This document shows positions 36,591 to 47,846 of a DNA stretch of 64,000 bases, piece by piece. The notes under the pieces were generated by a model that saw nothing but the letters and a program-made list of their open reading frames with translations, did no database searches and was not told the DNA's origin. The stretch's first letter is position 1. Each line of letters opens with the position of its first letter. This stretch comes from Pseudidiomarina donghaiensis (GTDB lineage Bacteria; Pseudomonadota; Gammaproteobacteria; Enterobacterales; Alteromonadaceae), in assembly GCF_900116895.1 (NCBI RefSeq), contig NZ_FPCF01000007.1:1-64000 (forward strand), given 5' to 3'. The position numbers and the translations under genes are program-made.

Positions 36591-38882
36591 CTAGTTATCT
36601 GCATCAAACCATGCACCATGGGCTGCTGCCCATGGCTGTGAAATTTCATAACGGTCGGCCTTAAAAATAATCGACAACTGCCCTCCTAACGCGGTATCTA
36701 GCAGTGGAATATTGCGATGTTGCAAGCGCTGTTTAACCGGCTCTGCCACCATACCGTAAGCATTATTACGACCGCGACTGGCAATCGCATACTGCGGCAC
36801 AACTGCACTTAAAAAATAACCTTCGCTAGAGCTGTTACTCCCATGATGGGGCAACACTAAAATATCTGCCTTCACGTCAGCCGCGTGGGCAAGTAATTGC
36901 CGCTCGGCTCGCTTGGTAATATCCCCTGGCAATAATACCCGAGTACCATTTATCGTCAGCAGCAAGACACAGCTGTCATCGTTGTGGGCATTGTCGGTTA
37001 CGGTGCGCGGATGTAATACCTGCCAATGTACCCGCCGCCAGTGTCCACTTTGCCCAGCCACACAAGGCGAGCCGCTGCCACTGCCAAACCAACGCAGTTG
37101 CGGGTACTGTTGTTTGAGTACGTCGACACCGCCGTTATGGTCATTGTCGGTATGGCTGACAAATGCCAGTTGAGGGGTCAAATCATGGTGCTGCAAAAAC
37201 GGCAGAATAACGCGCTGCGCCATATTTCCGCCTAGCTCCCAGTTGGCTCCGGTGTCAATCAACATAGCATGCGCCCCTTGTTGCATCACCACTGCGCTTC
37301 CTTGGTCGACATCAAGAATATGTAGCACCAAATTATTGCGTTGCTGCGCAAGCTGCTGCATAACCAGTAAGCTCACCACCAGCGCCGCGGTTGTACCAAG
37401 CTTCCACGGCCATCGCCACGGCCAAAGCCATGCCACAATCAGCAAGCCAATGAGCACCACCGGCCCACTTTGTGAGCTGGCCAGCCATTGCCATTTTGCC
37501 TGCGCTAAATACTGCAATAGCGGCTCAAGATAATTCAGCGGTTGCTCCGCCAACCACAACAACCAACCGGCTAGGGGCATGGCATGCAGCATGCTAACAA
37601 GCATGGCAAGTAGGCTAAGCGGTAACACCCACATGCCGACAATGGGCACCACGAGCAAATTAGTTAGCGGCGCTAATAGCGGTAAGCCGCCAAATAAAAC
37701 GGCAGTAAGCGGCCACATAAGCAGTGTCAGCACCAACTCAAGTCGCCATAACTGACGCACCGCTCGCCAGCGCCCCTGAATAGAAGGCCAACGCCAATGC
37801 ATCAGCATAATGGTTGCCACCGCGCTCACTGAAAGCCAGAACCCTGGCTGCAACCATGCCAGTGGTTCAAATACAATCACTAGCCCCACCGCACGCAGTA
37901 ATACCCGACTCATTGGCGTATGAATGGCGTACTGTTTATGCCAAATAACCACCGCAAACATGGCAAAGGCGCGTAATGTCGCGGTAGCAAACCCAGCGAG
38001 TGCGGCGTAACCAAAGGCTGCTACTAACGCAATAAACACGCCTAAATACCAACTGTTTAAATACTCGCGCCGACGCCGACTGCGTGCTGCAAATCGGCTG
38101 CTTAACTGGCTTAATACCAACACGCCACCGGCCACTAAACTTAAGTGTAAGCCCGATATAGCGATAAGATGCGCCAAGCCAGTACGTTGGTACATGTGCC
38201 ATTGTTCGGCAGTTAATGCTTGGCGCTCACCCATCATCAAGGCAATGAGTACGCCAAAATTCTGTAACTGTGGCTGCAATGTTTGTAAACGACTAAATAG
38301 TTGTTGCCGCCACGAGGCTTCACCACGCAAGTAATGGCCACTGCGTATACTTCCTAGCCCATGAAGCTGACGGCTGACCAAATACCGGTGATACAAAAAA
38401 CCGCCGTCATTACGAACGCCCTGCGGTGCTTTAAGCCGCGCTTGAAAATACCACTGCGTACCCGCCATCGGTGGCTTTAGGTTTGCCGGGGGCTCGTACC
38501 AATTCAAACGCACCAAAGCTGGGTTGGTTAGCTGCGTGCTGCCCGTCTGCAGCAATTTGCCTTCAATACGCCAAAACTGATCGCCAACCTGGGTAATTTC
38601 CGTAATATCAACAATAATCGGAGTGGTTTGCTGTAATAACTGAGGCGGCAGCTGACGCTGAAAATGCAAATAAGCATTGCCAGTACCCCATGCAATACCG
38701 CACAATACGCAACCGAGAACGAGCATCAGCGATCGCTGACGCACATGCAACTTACAGGTTAACGCCATGGCAGCAAACGCTAAGAAAATAGCGAGCCATA
38801 ACCATGGTGCAAGAACCAGTTGCTTGCTGAAAAAAAATGACAGGGAATAGCCAAAAAGTGCTGCGCACAACCACCTATCCAT
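36591..38882 (-). CDS. comEC: ComEC/Rec2 family DNA-uptake channel protein
   Basis: A 763-residue polytopic protein. N-terminal hydrophobic segments and a beta-rich OB domain are followed by the Competence domain (MGERQALTAEQW, then TGLAHLIAISGLHLSLVAG), many helices, and a C-terminal metallo-beta-lactamase-like domain with HTDNDHNGG, LLPGDITKRAE and LPHHGSNSS. It is the expected inner-membrane channel for single-stranded DNA in natural transformation. The metal-binding residues look complete, so the nuclease-like domain is probably active. It sits 57 bases upstream of msbA. Confidence 0.93.
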   Translation of the reverse strand: MDRWLCAALFGYSLSFFFSKQLVLAPWLWLAIFLAFAAMALTCKLHVRQRSLMLVLGCVLCGIAWGTGNAYLHFQRQLPPQLLQQTTPIIVDITEITQVGDQFWRIEGKLLQTGSTQLTNPALVRLNWYEPPANLKPPMAGTQWYFQARLKAPQGVRNDGGFLYHRYLVSRQLHGLGSIRSGHYLRGEASWRQQLFSRLQTLQPQLQNFGVLIALMMGERQALTAEQWHMYQRTGLAHLIAISGLHLSLVAGGVLVLSQLSSRFAARSRRRREYLNSWYLGVFIALVAAFGYAALAGFATATLRAFAMFAVVIWHKQYAIHTPMSRVLLRAVGLVIVFEPLAWLQPGFWLSVSAVATIMLMHWRWPSIQGRWRAVRQLWRLELVLTLLMWPLTAVLFGGLPLLAPLTNLLVVPIVGMWVLPLSLLAMLVSMLHAMPLAGWLLWLAEQPLNYLEPLLQYLAQAKWQWLASSQSGPVVLIGLLIVAWLWPWRWPWKLGTTAALVVSLLVMQQLAQQRNNLVLHILDVDQGSAVVMQQGAHAMLIDTGANWELGGNMAQRVILPFLQHHDLTPQLAFVSHTDNDHNGGVDVLKQQYPQLRWFGSGSGSPCVAGQSGHWRRVHWQVLHPRTVTDNAHNDDSCVLLLTINGTRVLLPGDITKRAERQLLAHAADVKADILVLPHHGSNSSSEGYFLSAVVPQYAIASRGRNNAYGMVAEPVKQRLQHRNIPLLDTALGGQLSIIFKADRYEISQPWAAAHGAWFDADN

Positions 38883-38934
38883 GGACGTTGTACCTGTTTC
38901 TCGTAAAAGTTAGCTTGATTTAGACGGACAAAAA

Positions 38935-39480
38935 ATGCCACGTAAGTTTATTCAACGCATCATGCCAAATCATGAAACCGTGAAGAACAGCCGAAGCTTA
39001 AAGATCTTTGGTCGGTTACTGCACGACGCGAACTTATGGCACCTCAACCGTCGTTCGGCAGCAGGCGCATTTGCAGTTGGGCTATTTTGCGCATTTATAC
39101 CGGTTCCTTTCCAAATGGTATTAGCCGCCGCTGCTGCAATTCCGTTTCGGGTGAACTTACCCTTATCGGTGGCTCTTGTTTGGGTATCAAACCCAATTAC
39201 CATGCCAGTGCTGTTCTACTTTTGTTATCTACTTGGCGCGTTTATTCTGGATCAGCCGTCACAAACATTTAGCTTTGAATTGTCTTGGCAGTGGCTTGGC
39301 GAAAGCATTAGCACCATCGGCCCCGCATTTTTGTTAGGTTGCTTAATTATGGCGGTCATTAGCAGTATTATTGGTTATTTTTCAATAAGCCTGTTGTGGC
39401 GCCAGTCCGTTGTTAATGCGTGGCGTGAGCGCGCGCAGCGTATGATTGAAAAAGCCAAGCAACGGGTTCATCACGACTAA
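38935..39480 (+). CDS. DUF2062 membrane protein
   Basis: A 181-residue protein matching the DUF2062 family by length and by GLFCAFIPVPFQMVLAAAAAIPFR and VWVSNPITMPVLFYFCYLLG (read in parts). Three to four hydrophobic segments lie at about 42-75, 80-105 and 130-155, with basic ends. It is divergent from comEC and convergent with lolE, overlapping the latter by 4 bases. Function unknown in the family. Confidence 0.85.
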   Translation: MPRKFIQRIMPNHETVKNSRSLKIFGRLLHDANLWHLNRRSAAGAFAVGLFCAFIPVPFQMVLAAAAAIPFRVNLPLSVALVWVSNPITMPVLFYFCYLLGAFILDQPSQTFSFELSWQWLGESISTIGPAFLLGCLIMAVISSIIGYFSISLLWRQSVVNAWRERAQRMIEKAKQRVHHD

Positions 39481-40706
39481 CCGCTAATGGCGCGCACTAT
39501 TTCGGTTTTTGCAGCTCGCCAAGCAGGATAAATAGTGGCCAGCACGCTCATAATGACAGCTATGGCTGCAACCATGACAACATTCCAAATCTGCAAATCA
39601 ACTGGAATTTGATTAATAAAATAAACATCGCTCGCCAACAGCGAGCTACCAGTAAGCCATTGTAACGCCGCCATTAAATTAGGTAACGCCAGTGTTAAGG
39701 CCACCCCTGCCAGGACGCCAAAAGCCACGCCGACTAAGCCATTTTGCAGCCCTTGCCAAATAAACACCCGCATAATTTGTTGAGCGCGCAGGCCCATGGT
39801 GCGCAAAATACCAATGTGTCGTTGTTTCTCTTGTACAGTCATAATCAGGGTTGAAACAATGTTGAAGCATGCCACTGCAAGCACCAAAATTAGCACCAAA
39901 TACATCACAAAACGTACAAGTTGAATATCACGATATAAATGGCCTTGGGAACGCATCCAGTGGTCAATGTACACATAGTCTTGAATACGGTAGCCGACTT
40001 CGTTAGCCACTTGTTGCGCCTGCATAACATCATGCAAATACAGCTCAATCGCCGTTGCTCCCTGCTCTAGGCCTACCAAATCACGCCCTGTTGCGAGGTT
40101 GACATAAGCATATTGATGGTCAACTTGACCGCCGAAATTGAAGGTGCCAACCACTTCTAGCCGCACCCGTTTAGGTTCTTTAAAGTTGGCATTTTGTGCC
40201 ACTAACAACATAAGTTTGTCACCAGGCGTCAGCTTGAGCTTTTGCGCTAACTGATGCCCCAGCACCACACCACCGGAAGTTTTCTGTAACGCCTGCCAAG
40301 CGTCCGCGGCAACATAATCGACAATGGCCTGGGTTTGGCTGGTGTCAATGGCGTGCACCTGCACACCGGTAAATTGCGCACCTTGCTGAACCATCGCTTG
40401 CGTGCGAATGACTTCGTTGGCATAACGCACAGCTGGGTGCGCACGGCTTACGGCTAGAATATCGTCAGGGCTCTTCAGTTGTTGATTCACCGCGGTGTAT
40501 TCAACATGAGGGATTAAACTCAAGAAGCGTTCTTGCAATACCTTTTCAAAGCCGTTCATGACACTTAAACCGGCAATAAAAACCATACATCCAAGCGCAA
40601 TACCCAGCGTTGACGACGCTGAAATAAACGAGATAAACCCTGATCGTTCGCGGCGGCCGCGAAAACGCAGGGCTAGCTGCCAGGTTAAATTCCACGGCTG
40701 CATCAT
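39477..40706 (-). CDS. lolE: Lipoprotein-releasing ABC transporter permease LolE
   Basis: A 409-residue MacB/FtsX-fold permease. One N-terminal helix (about 25-50, with [18 protein letters not shown]) precedes a large periplasmic domain and then three C-terminal helices (about 270-400). It lies after lolD and pairs with the different permease at 41403, so this is the LolC/LolE heterodimer type rather than a single LolF. It extracts mature lipoproteins from the inner membrane for delivery to LolA. C and E are told apart here by order and by similarity recalled, not by alignment. Confidence 0.85.
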   Translation of the reverse strand: MMQPWNLTWQLALRFRGRRERSGFISFISASSTLGIALGCMVFIAGLSVMNGFEKVLQERFLSLIPHVEYTAVNQQLKSPDDILAVSRAHPAVRYANEVIRTQAMVQQGAQFTGVQVHAIDTSQTQAIVDYVAADAWQALQKTSGGVVLGHQLAQKLKLTPGDKLMLLVAQNANFKEPKRVRLEVVGTFNFGGQVDHQYAYVNLATGRDLVGLEQGATAIELYLHDVMQAQQVANEVGYRIQDYVYIDHWMRSQGHLYRDIQLVRFVMYLVLILVLAVACFNIVSTLIMTVQEKQRHIGILRTMGLRAQQIMRVFIWQGLQNGLVGVAFGVLAGVALTLALPNLMAALQWLTGSSLLASDVYFINQIPVDLQIWNVVMVAAIAVIMSVLATIYPAWRAAKTEIVRAISG

Positions 40707-41410
40707 GCCGTTTGCTCCACCTGTTCAAGTTGGCCGTGATGCAGGTTGAGCGTTCGCGGCAGTTGCGCTGCCAAATTTTGATCGTGCGTAACAATCACAA
40801 ATGCCGTGTCGAGCTCTTGGTTCAGCTCTTTCAGTAACTCAAATACTTGCACGGCTGTTGCGTCGTCAAGATTCCCAGTGGGCTCATCGGCTAAAACTAA
40901 ACTTGGTTCATTCGCTAAAGCTCTCGCAATAGCCACGCGTTGGCGTTCACCGCCCGACAATTCAGCTGGCCGGTGTTGCGCGCGCTGCGCAAGGCCTACC
41001 CGTTGCAACAACGCCATGGCGCGCTGTTCGGCCTGGGCTGCTTTAATACCACCAATAAGCAGTGGCATGGCGACATTTTCCAGCGCCGTAAACTCAGGCA
41101 ACAAATGGTGAAATTGATAAATAAAGCCAAGTTGTTGGTTACGCCAGTCGGCAAGCTTGTTAGCAGACCAGTCTTGAATGGCTTGCCCACCGAACAACAC
41201 CGAACCCGCGCTTGGCTTATCAAGCCCACCCATACAATGCAGCAAGGTACTCTTGCCCGAACCCGAGCTACCGACAATGGCTAACATTTCACCGGCCGCA
41301 ACCGATAAATTAATGTCTTGCAACACCTGTAGCTGCCGATCACCGTCTTGGTAACTACGCGATAAATGACGACATTCCATGAGCATGGGCGAATCCTTTT
41401 TATTATTCAT
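40703..41410 (-). CDS. lolD: Lipoprotein-releasing system ATPase LolD
   Basis: A 235-residue ABC ATPase with Walker [10 protein letters not shown], the family's [14 protein letters not shown] and [21 protein letters not shown], signature [15 protein letters not shown], and Walker [13 protein letters not shown]. It powers LolCE. It overlaps lolC by 8 bases and lolE by 4, so the three genes are one translational unit. Confidence 0.96.
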   Translation of the reverse strand: MNNKKDSPMLMECRHLSRSYQDGDRQLQVLQDINLSVAAGEMLAIVGSSGSGKSTLLHCMGGLDKPSAGSVLFGGQAIQDWSANKLADWRNQQLGFIYQFHHLLPEFTALENVAMPLLIGGIKAAQAEQRAMALLQRVGLAQRAQHRPAELSGGERQRVAIARALANEPSLVLADEPTGNLDDATAVQVFELLKELNQELDTAFVIVTHDQNLAAQLPRTLNLHHGQLEQVEQTA

Positions 41411-42644
41411 AACGCAATGCTTCTGCTGGCAATACGCGACTAGCGCGCCACGCTGGGTACAACGTGGCTAACAGGGTTAGCAGCATAGCCGCGAGTACAA
41501 TGATAGTAATTTGCAGCGGCTGCATCAGTACCGGCAACCCGAGTTGCCCAGTAAAACTTAAATCGATACCGAGCCCCTGAATAATTTCATTCAGATAGTT
41601 GCCAACCACGAGGCCGATCAGCAGCCCGACTAAGCTACCTACTAAACCGTTAAACAGCCCTTGTACCATAAACATCAGGTGCAAATGGCTACGGCGCAAA
41701 CCCATGGTTTGCAAAATAGCAATATCGGCACGTTTGTCCTGTATAACCATCATCAGCGCCGACACAATATTGAACGCGGCAACCGCAATAATAAGACCAA
41801 GCATTAGGCTTACCATGCGTTTTTCCATGCTCACTGCATCAAACAGCTCGCCATATTGGGCACGCCATGACTCTGTTTTGTAGGCATCGCCAACGGCTGC
41901 CTGCAACTGGGCTTCCACCTCAAGTGCACTGAATGGGTCGTTAAAGTAATAGCGTACCGCAGAAACGTGATTTGCGGGTAGCCTCAATAGTCGTGCGGCA
42001 TCGGCGCCATGCATTACCAGTAATTGACTATCTGCTTCAGACTGCATACCGACAATGGCGGCAACCGTAAACTGACGTTGCGCCGGCATCAAACCTAGCG
42101 GCGTGTAAACACCACCAGCTGCGGCAACCACGCGAATAGTATCACCCGGCCATACCCCAAGTTCTTGCGCCAATGCTTGGCCTAAGATCACGCGATACTC
42201 ACCAGAGCGCAGTTTTTCAACGTCGCCATATACTTGATAGTCGCGCAACGGCTGCCATTGCACCGCCGCATCGGGTGTTTGCGGAAACAGCCCTTGAATA
42301 TAAACCGGCCGTAACTGGCCACTGCTTTGCACCACGCCGGCGCTACCCACTTGCGGCACCGCAGCAATTTGGTCGGTTAACTTAGGTACACCTGCGGCCA
42401 GTTCAGACCAATTCTCAACACTTGAGCCATCGGCTGCAGTAACCACCAGTTGCGGCACTACACCGAGAATTCGTTGCTTAAGTTGCTGCTCAAAGCCGTT
42501 CATAACCGAACTGACAATAATCAGCGCAGCGACACCAATTAAGATGCCCGCCAATGCAAAGCGGTTGATGAATCGCGTAAATTTATTGCCATGTCGAGCA
42601 CGGCTGTATCGAAACCCTAAAAACAGGGTGGCAGGCTTAAACAT
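41403..42644 (-). CDS. lolC: Lipoprotein-releasing ABC transporter permease LolC
   Basis: I start at the ATG ending at 42644 ([17 protein letters not shown]), behind AGGAAT, giving 413 residues. The frame extends 19 codons further but without a ribosome-binding site. Same fold as LolE: N-terminal helix with [19 protein letters not shown], a periplasmic domain, and three C-terminal helices. First gene of lolCDE, divergent from mfd. Confidence 0.9.
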   Translation of the reverse strand: MFKPATLFLGFRYSRARHGNKFTRFINRFALAGILIGVAALIIVSSVMNGFEQQLKQRILGVVPQLVVTAADGSSVENWSELAAGVPKLTDQIAAVPQVGSAGVVQSSGQLRPVYIQGLFPQTPDAAVQWQPLRDYQVYGDVEKLRSGEYRVILGQALAQELGVWPGDTIRVVAAAGGVYTPLGLMPAQRQFTVAAIVGMQSEADSQLLVMHGADAARLLRLPANHVSAVRYYFNDPFSALEVEAQLQAAVGDAYKTESWRAQYGELFDAVSMEKRMVSLMLGLIIAVAAFNIVSALMMVIQDKRADIAILQTMGLRRSHLHLMFMVQGLFNGLVGSLVGLLIGLVVGNYLNEIIQGLGIDLSFTGQLGLPVLMQPLQITIIVLAAMLLTLLATLYPAWRASRVLPAEALRYE

Positions 42645-42715
42645 ATTTATTCCTAAATAACTTAGCGCTGCAAGCATAAAGAAAACTGACGACTGATCCA
42701 AGCGCCAAGTTGCGG

Positions 42716-42721
42716 TATACT
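42716..42721 (+). promoter_or_regulatory. Possible -10 element for mfd
   Basis: TATACT preceded by GCGG, about 55 bases before the mfd start. No good -35 at 17 bases, so the call is weak. Confidence 0.4.
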
Positions 42722-42775
42722 CTCAACAAAATTTCGTTTCCCAATGAACATACGCAGTAGAGAATTCAGAAACCC

Positions 42776-45700
42776 ATGACCAAGGCCTCCATTCTTAATC
42801 CGCCCAAGCCGAAAGACAGCGCGCGCGACATGACTTGGCAGCAGTTAGCTGGCAGTAGCATTGCGTTAGCACTTGGCCAACTTATTGAGCAACATGACGG
42901 GCCAGTACTCATTGTCACTCCCGATGCGCCCCAAGCACATCGCTTAGAGCACGAAGTGCAATATTTTGCTCCGTCATGGCGCCAACAGGTCATGGTATTT
43001 CCAGACTGGGAAACCCTACCCTATGACAGCTTTTCGCCCCACCAAGATATTATTTCTGAGCGCTTGAGTGTGCTTGCCCGCTTACCGGATATGCAGCGCG
43101 GCGCACTCATTGTGTCATTAAACACACTCATGCATCGGGTTGCGCCAACGGATTATGTCAGCGGCCAGGCAATTCAGGTGAATAAAGGCCAGAAGCTAGA
43201 TATTCATGGGTTACGCCAACGCCTAGAACGAGCTGGTTATCGTCATGTCGCCCAAGTGATGGAACATGGCGAGTTTTGTGTACGCGGTTCTTTGCTCGAC
43301 TTATTCCCGATGGGTAGCGCAGCGCCTTTTCGCATTGACTTTTTTGATGACGAAGTGGACTCCATTCGCTCCTTTGACCCAGATACTCAGCTTTCTGCGG
43401 GTGAAATTGACGCCATTAACCTACTTCCGGCGCACGAGTTTCCAACCCACACCGCGGCTATCGAGCGTTTTCGGGCCAACTATCGAGAGCAATTTGAAGC
43501 CTCGAACGCGCGCGATTCTGTGTATTACCAAGTGTCGAATCAGCAATTTCCAGGCGGCATAGAATACTACTTGCCACTATTTTTCGAACAAACCGCAACG
43601 CTGTTCGACTATCTGCCAAACAATACACTGTTAGTTAGTTTTGGTGATTTACAAGGCAGCCTTGACCATTTGTGGCATGACATTAACCAACGCTACGAAC
43701 AGCGTCGCTATGACCCCTTACGCCCGTTACTACCGCCACAGCAGTTATACCTTAGCGTTGACCAAGTGCATGGGGCGTTTAAAGCCATGCCGCGCATACG
43801 CGCGATGGTACCCGGTGATAAGCCGCAACCTGGGCCGCAGCAGTTTGCCAGTGAAGCCATTGGCGAAATAGCCGTTAATCACCAGCTGAAAAACCCGCTC
43901 GAAAGCCTACAGCAGCGCTTGGCTAACGCGTTTGATGCCAACTACCGAGTACTATTTTTGGTGGAGTCGGCTGGGCGCCGCGAAACCTTACGCGAATTAT
44001 TAGCGCCGCTGCAATTAGGTTTAGCTGAATTTGAAACCTTTCAAAGCTTTGTTGACGGCGATGACCCATGCGGTGTCAGTGTTAGCCCCATAATCAACTC
44101 ATTTGCATTGCCTGAACACAAACTGCTGGTCATTACTGAAACCGAGTTACTCGGGCAACGCATTGCACAGCGCCGTCGCCGCGACCAAAAAGCCACTGTC
44201 AACGCCGAGAATATGGTGCGTAACCTAGCGGAATTGCGCATTGGTCAGCCGGTGGTTCATATTGACCACGGTGTAGGCCGCTACCAAGGTTTGCAAACCT
44301 TAGACACCGGCGGTGTCACCACCGAGTTTGTCACCATTGAATACGCCAACAACAGTAAGCTGTACGTGCCGGTTGCTGCGTTGCATGTGCTAAGCCGTTA
44401 CAGCGGCGGCGAAGAAAGCTCAGCACCGTTGCACAAACTAGGCAATGACCAGTGGGAAAAAGCCAAACGTAAAGCGGCTGAGAAAATTCGTGACGTGGCC
44501 GCTGAGCTGCTAGACGTTTATGCTCGCCGCGAGGCCAAACCTGGTTATAAATATCGACTTGATCACAACGAATATCAGCGCTTTGCGGCAAGCTTTCCAT
44601 TCGAAGAAACCGATGACCAACAAGCGGCTATTGCCGGTGTGCTTGGCGACATGCAGTCGGACCGCGCCATGGACCGGTTAGTGTGTGGCGACGTTGGTTT
44701 CGGTAAAACCGAGGTCGCTATGCGCGCTGCCTTTGTTGCCGTGAATGACAACAAACAAGTGGCAGTGCTAGTACCCACCACCCTGCTTGCGCAGCAGCAC
44801 TACGAAAACTTTAAGGATCGTTTTGCTGATTGGCCCATTCGCGTTGAAGTTCTGTCGCGATTTAAAACGGGCAAACAAACCCAGAAAATTCTCGATGACA
44901 TGGCCGAAGGCAAAATTGACCTGGTTATTGGCACCCATAAGTTACTTAGTGCCGACGTGAAATTTAAAGACTTAGGGCTGCTGATTGTCGATGAGGAGCA
45001 TCGCTTTGGTGTGCGTCAAAAAGAAGCTATAAAGAAGCTTCGCGCCGACGTCGATATTCTTACTCTAACCGCAACCCCAATACCTCGAACCCTCAACATG
45101 GCTATGCAGGGCGTACGTGATTTATCGATTATAGCTACCCCACCGGCGAAGCGATTAGCGGTGAAAACCTTTGTTCGTGAATATGACGAGCCCACCATTC
45201 GTGAGGCCATATTGCGCGAAATTTTGCGTGGTGGGCAGGTGTATTTCTTACACAACAATGTCGAAACCATTGATAAAACGGCTGAAAAACTGGCTGAACT
45301 TGTTCCCGAAGCACGCATCACCGTAGCCCACGGACAAATGCGTGAGCGCGAGCTAGAGCGAATTATGTCAGATTTTTATCATCAGCGTTATAACGTCTTG
45401 GTGTGCACCACCATTGTCGAAACCGGTATTGACGTACCTACCGCAAATACCATTGTCATGGACCGTGCCGATCATCTTGGCTTGGCACAAATGCACCAAC
45501 TTCGCGGCCGGGTTGGCCGCTCGCATCACCAAGCGTACGCATACCTACTTACCCCGCCGCCTAAGCGTATGACCAAAGACGCCTTGAAGCGCCTTGAGGC
45601 TATTTCACAGCTAGAAGACTTGGGCGCTGGTTTTATGTTGGCAACTCACGATTTAGAAATTCGCGGGGCTGGTGAACTGCTTGGTGATGAGCAAAGCGGC

Positions 45701-46243
45701 CAAATTGAAACCATTGGCTTTACCCTGTACATGGAAATGCTTGAACAAGCCGTCACCGCGCTACGCGACGGCAAGCAACCGGCGCTCGACCAACTGCTGA
45801 AAGCACAGTCAGAAGTCGATTTACGTGTGCCAGCTTTGTTGCCGGACACCTACATTGCCGATGTAAACACCCGCCTTAGTTTATATAAGCGCATAGCCAG
45901 CAGCGATGACAGCCAAGGCCTGCATGAAATTCAAGTTGAGCTGATTGATCGTTTTGGTTTATTGCCAGATGCCGTGAAAAACCTCATTCGCGTGACCGAG
46001 CTGCGTAATCGCGCGGGTAAACTGGGTATTCGTAAAATAGACGGCGGCCCGCTGGGCATCAACTTTGAGTTTGCCGACGACACCCGCGTGTCACCGCAAT
46101 TATTAATTGGTTTGATTCAATCACAACCGAATTTATATCGCCTGGAAGGCCCGAACCGTTTACGTTATCTTGGGAAAATTGAAGATACTCAAAGCCGCCT
46201 GAAACTGGTAGAGTCATTACTTGAAGAATTCGCACGAGGATAG
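42776..46243 (+). CDS. mfd: Transcription-repair coupling factor
   Basis: A 1,155-residue SF2 translocase that removes stalled RNA polymerase and recruits UvrA. The N-terminal third is UvrB-like (PDWETLPYDSFSPHQDIISER read in parts). The RNA-polymerase-interacting domain includes VHIDHGVGRYQGL. The motor has Walker A CGDVGFGKTEVA, DEEHRFGV, ATPIPRTLNMAM, and TIVETGIDVP and QLRGRVGRS. A C-terminal TRCF domain follows. Full length compared with E. coli (1,148). The csiV gene begins 2 bases after the stop, so they are likely one operon. Confidence 0.97.
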   Translation: MTKASILNPPKPKDSARDMTWQQLAGSSIALALGQLIEQHDGPVLIVTPDAPQAHRLEHEVQYFAPSWRQQVMVFPDWETLPYDSFSPHQDIISERLSVLARLPDMQRGALIVSLNTLMHRVAPTDYVSGQAIQVNKGQKLDIHGLRQRLERAGYRHVAQVMEHGEFCVRGSLLDLFPMGSAAPFRIDFFDDEVDSIRSFDPDTQLSAGEIDAINLLPAHEFPTHTAAIERFRANYREQFEASNARDSVYYQVSNQQFPGGIEYYLPLFFEQTATLFDYLPNNTLLVSFGDLQGSLDHLWHDINQRYEQRRYDPLRPLLPPQQLYLSVDQVHGAFKAMPRIRAMVPGDKPQPGPQQFASEAIGEIAVNHQLKNPLESLQQRLANAFDANYRVLFLVESAGRRETLRELLAPLQLGLAEFETFQSFVDGDDPCGVSVSPIINSFALPEHKLLVITETELLGQRIAQRRRRDQKATVNAENMVRNLAELRIGQPVVHIDHGVGRYQGLQTLDTGGVTTEFVTIEYANNSKLYVPVAALHVLSRYSGGEESSAPLHKLGNDQWEKAKRKAAEKIRDVAAELLDVYARREAKPGYKYRLDHNEYQRFAASFPFEETDDQQAAIAGVLGDMQSDRAMDRLVCGDVGFGKTEVAMRAAFVAVNDNKQVAVLVPTTLLAQQHYENFKDRFADWPIRVEVLSRFKTGKQTQKILDDMAEGKIDLVIGTHKLLSADVKFKDLGLLIVDEEHRFGVRQKEAIKKLRADVDILTLTATPIPRTLNMAMQGVRDLSIIATPPAKRLAVKTFVREYDEPTIREAILREILRGGQVYFLHNNVETIDKTAEKLAELVPEARITVAHGQMRERELERIMSDFYHQRYNVLVCTTIVETGIDVPTANTIVMDRADHLGLAQMHQLRGRVGRSHHQAYAYLLTPPPKRMTKDALKRLEAISQLEDLGAGFMLATHDLEIRGAGELLGDEQSGQIETIGFTLYMEMLEQAVTALRDGKQPALDQLLKAQSEVDLRVPALLPDTYIADVNTRLSLYKRIASSDDSQGLHEIQVELIDRFGLLPDAVKNLIRVTELRNRAGKLGIRKIDGGPLGINFEFADDTRVSPQLLIGLIQSQPNLYRLEGPNRLRYLGKIEDTQSRLKLVESLLEEFARG

Positions 46244-46245
46244 TT

Positions 46246-47319
46246 ATGACAGCATGGTTGCGTAACAGCATAATCGCCGTGATGGGGCTTTGTAGCGCTA
46301 GCGCTTTGGCCCAGCAATCACCTGCCGATTGGCGCTGGTTTGATGTTGAGGTGTTAGTTTTTAAACACGCGCCGAACGATGAAAACGAAAATTTCCCATG
46401 GCATCCGCCGCGTCAATTCGAAGCGCAAAATGATCTGCTGTCAGCGTTTTATGCTCCCGACTTTAGCGCTTTTTTGCACGCGCTTGATATTTGTCCTGAA
46501 GAAAATCTATCACGCCCAGTATTCTGTGCCTTGCCAAGTGAACAAGACCCATATTCGCTATGGTATAACCCAGAGCGCATTATGAGTGGCTTTCGTGAAG
46601 CCCCAGCAAAAATAATTGATGGTTATGGCGGCGACATGCACACGCAGAAACGTCCATTTTTATTAGCCTCAGAAGAATTCGAGTTTACCGACTTTCGCGA
46701 ACAACTTATCCGCCGCAATGTTGGTACACCACTATTGCATGCTACTTACCGTACACCGGTATTTAATCGAGCCAACAATTACCGTGTTCGACTATTTGGT
46801 GGGCGCAATTTTGGCCCTGAATTTTTACCTAATGGCTACCCGCAACCACCATTTATGGCACTTGATTCAGCCGTTGAGAACTCAACCAAGCAAGTACCGC
46901 AATTATTTGAAGAGCTAGAGAATTTGTTTAGCAGTGTTGAGCAACAACAATTTCAACTTAGTTACCGCGATCACCGCACACCAAACCCGCCGCCATTACT
47001 CGCTGCAAGAGAACGCTCACAGCGCCCTACCCCAGTGTGGGAGTTAGACGGTACGTTACATATTTATTTGGTCGGTAATTACTTACATATTGATAGCGAT
47101 CTCGAGCTACGAGAACCCCAGCGCGTGCAGTTTAATCAACGCGAATTAGCTGCTCAAATTGAACAGGCCTTGCAACCTCAGCTAGACTCTAAATTCTTGC
47201 GTAGTTATCGGCTCAATCAATTGCGCCGTGTCATCAGTCACGAAACCCATTACTTTGATCATCCGCGGCTTGGGCTAGTCGTACAAATTCGTCGTACTGA
47301 ATTATCAGCGCGACGTTAA
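46246..47319 (+). CDS. csiV: CsiV-family periplasmic peptidoglycan-binding protein
   Basis: A 357-residue protein with a signal peptide (cleavage after ASALAQ). The mature start has WRWFDVEVLVFKHAP, the hallmark of the CsiV family, and the C-terminus has HIYLVGNYLHIDSDLELRE and YFDHPRLGLVVQIRR. In Vibrio cholerae CsiV is an essential-conditional outer partner of the LpoA-like D-amino-acid response and lies beside mfd, as here. I am confident of the family; the function here is transferred. Confidence 0.8.
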   Translation: MTAWLRNSIIAVMGLCSASALAQQSPADWRWFDVEVLVFKHAPNDENENFPWHPPRQFEAQNDLLSAFYAPDFSAFLHALDICPEENLSRPVFCALPSEQDPYSLWYNPERIMSGFREAPAKIIDGYGGDMHTQKRPFLLASEEFEFTDFREQLIRRNVGTPLLHATYRTPVFNRANNYRVRLFGGRNFGPEFLPNGYPQPPFMALDSAVENSTKQVPQLFEELENLFSSVEQQQFQLSYRDHRTPNPPPLLAARERSQRPTPVWELDGTLHIYLVGNYLHIDSDLELREPQRVQFNQRELAAQIEQALQPQLDSKFLRSYRLNQLRRVISHETHYFDHPRLGLVVQIRRTELSARR

Positions 47320-47345
47320 TACATCGAGAACAAACGGAATTACTT

Positions 47346-47846
47346 ATGGAAAAGTACGAAGAGCTGTTGCTTGCATTACGCAAAGTTATTCGCGCAACAG
47401 ATTTGTACTCAAAACAGTTAAATAAGCGCACCGGACTAACCGCACCACAGCTGTTAATATTGCGCGAAATTGCCGCTGCGCCCGATGGCATTACGGCAAG
47501 TTCAGTCGCACAAAATATTACCTTAAGCCCAGCAACCGTGAGTAATGTTATCGACCGCTTAGAACATCGTGAACTTATTCACCGTGAGCGTAGCGTGCAA
47601 GACCGGCGCCGTGTGGTGTTGTCGCTTACTGCGCGAGGTCGCGAACGACTTGCAGAAGCCCCTCGCCCTTTACAAGAAGACTTTATACACAAATTCCAAG
47701 CACTCGCTGACTGGGAACAATCACAATTAGTTGCAGGCATGCAGCGAATTGCCACCATGATGGACGCGGAACGACTTGATGCCGCAGACGTACTTGAAGT
47801 AGGAACCTATGAACAACAAAAATATCGTACGCCTAAGCGTAAGTAG
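47346..47846 (+). CDS. MarR-family transcriptional regulator
   Basis: A 166-residue winged-helix protein. DNA-binding helices lie at residues about 55-80 (SSVAQNITLSPATVSNVIDRLE read in parts), followed by the wing ERSVQDRRRVVLSLTARG. The C-terminal tail (VGTYEQQKYRTPKRK) is encoded within the nuclease gene start. Its last 38 bases overlap that gene, so regulator and nuclease are coupled. Ligand unknown. Confidence 0.9.
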   Translation: MEKYEELLLALRKVIRATDLYSKQLNKRTGLTAPQLLILREIAAAPDGITASSVAQNITLSPATVSNVIDRLEHRELIHRERSVQDRRRVVLSLTARGRERLAEAPRPLQEDFIHKFQALADWEQSQLVAGMQRIATMMDAERLDAADVLEVGTYEQQKYRTPKRK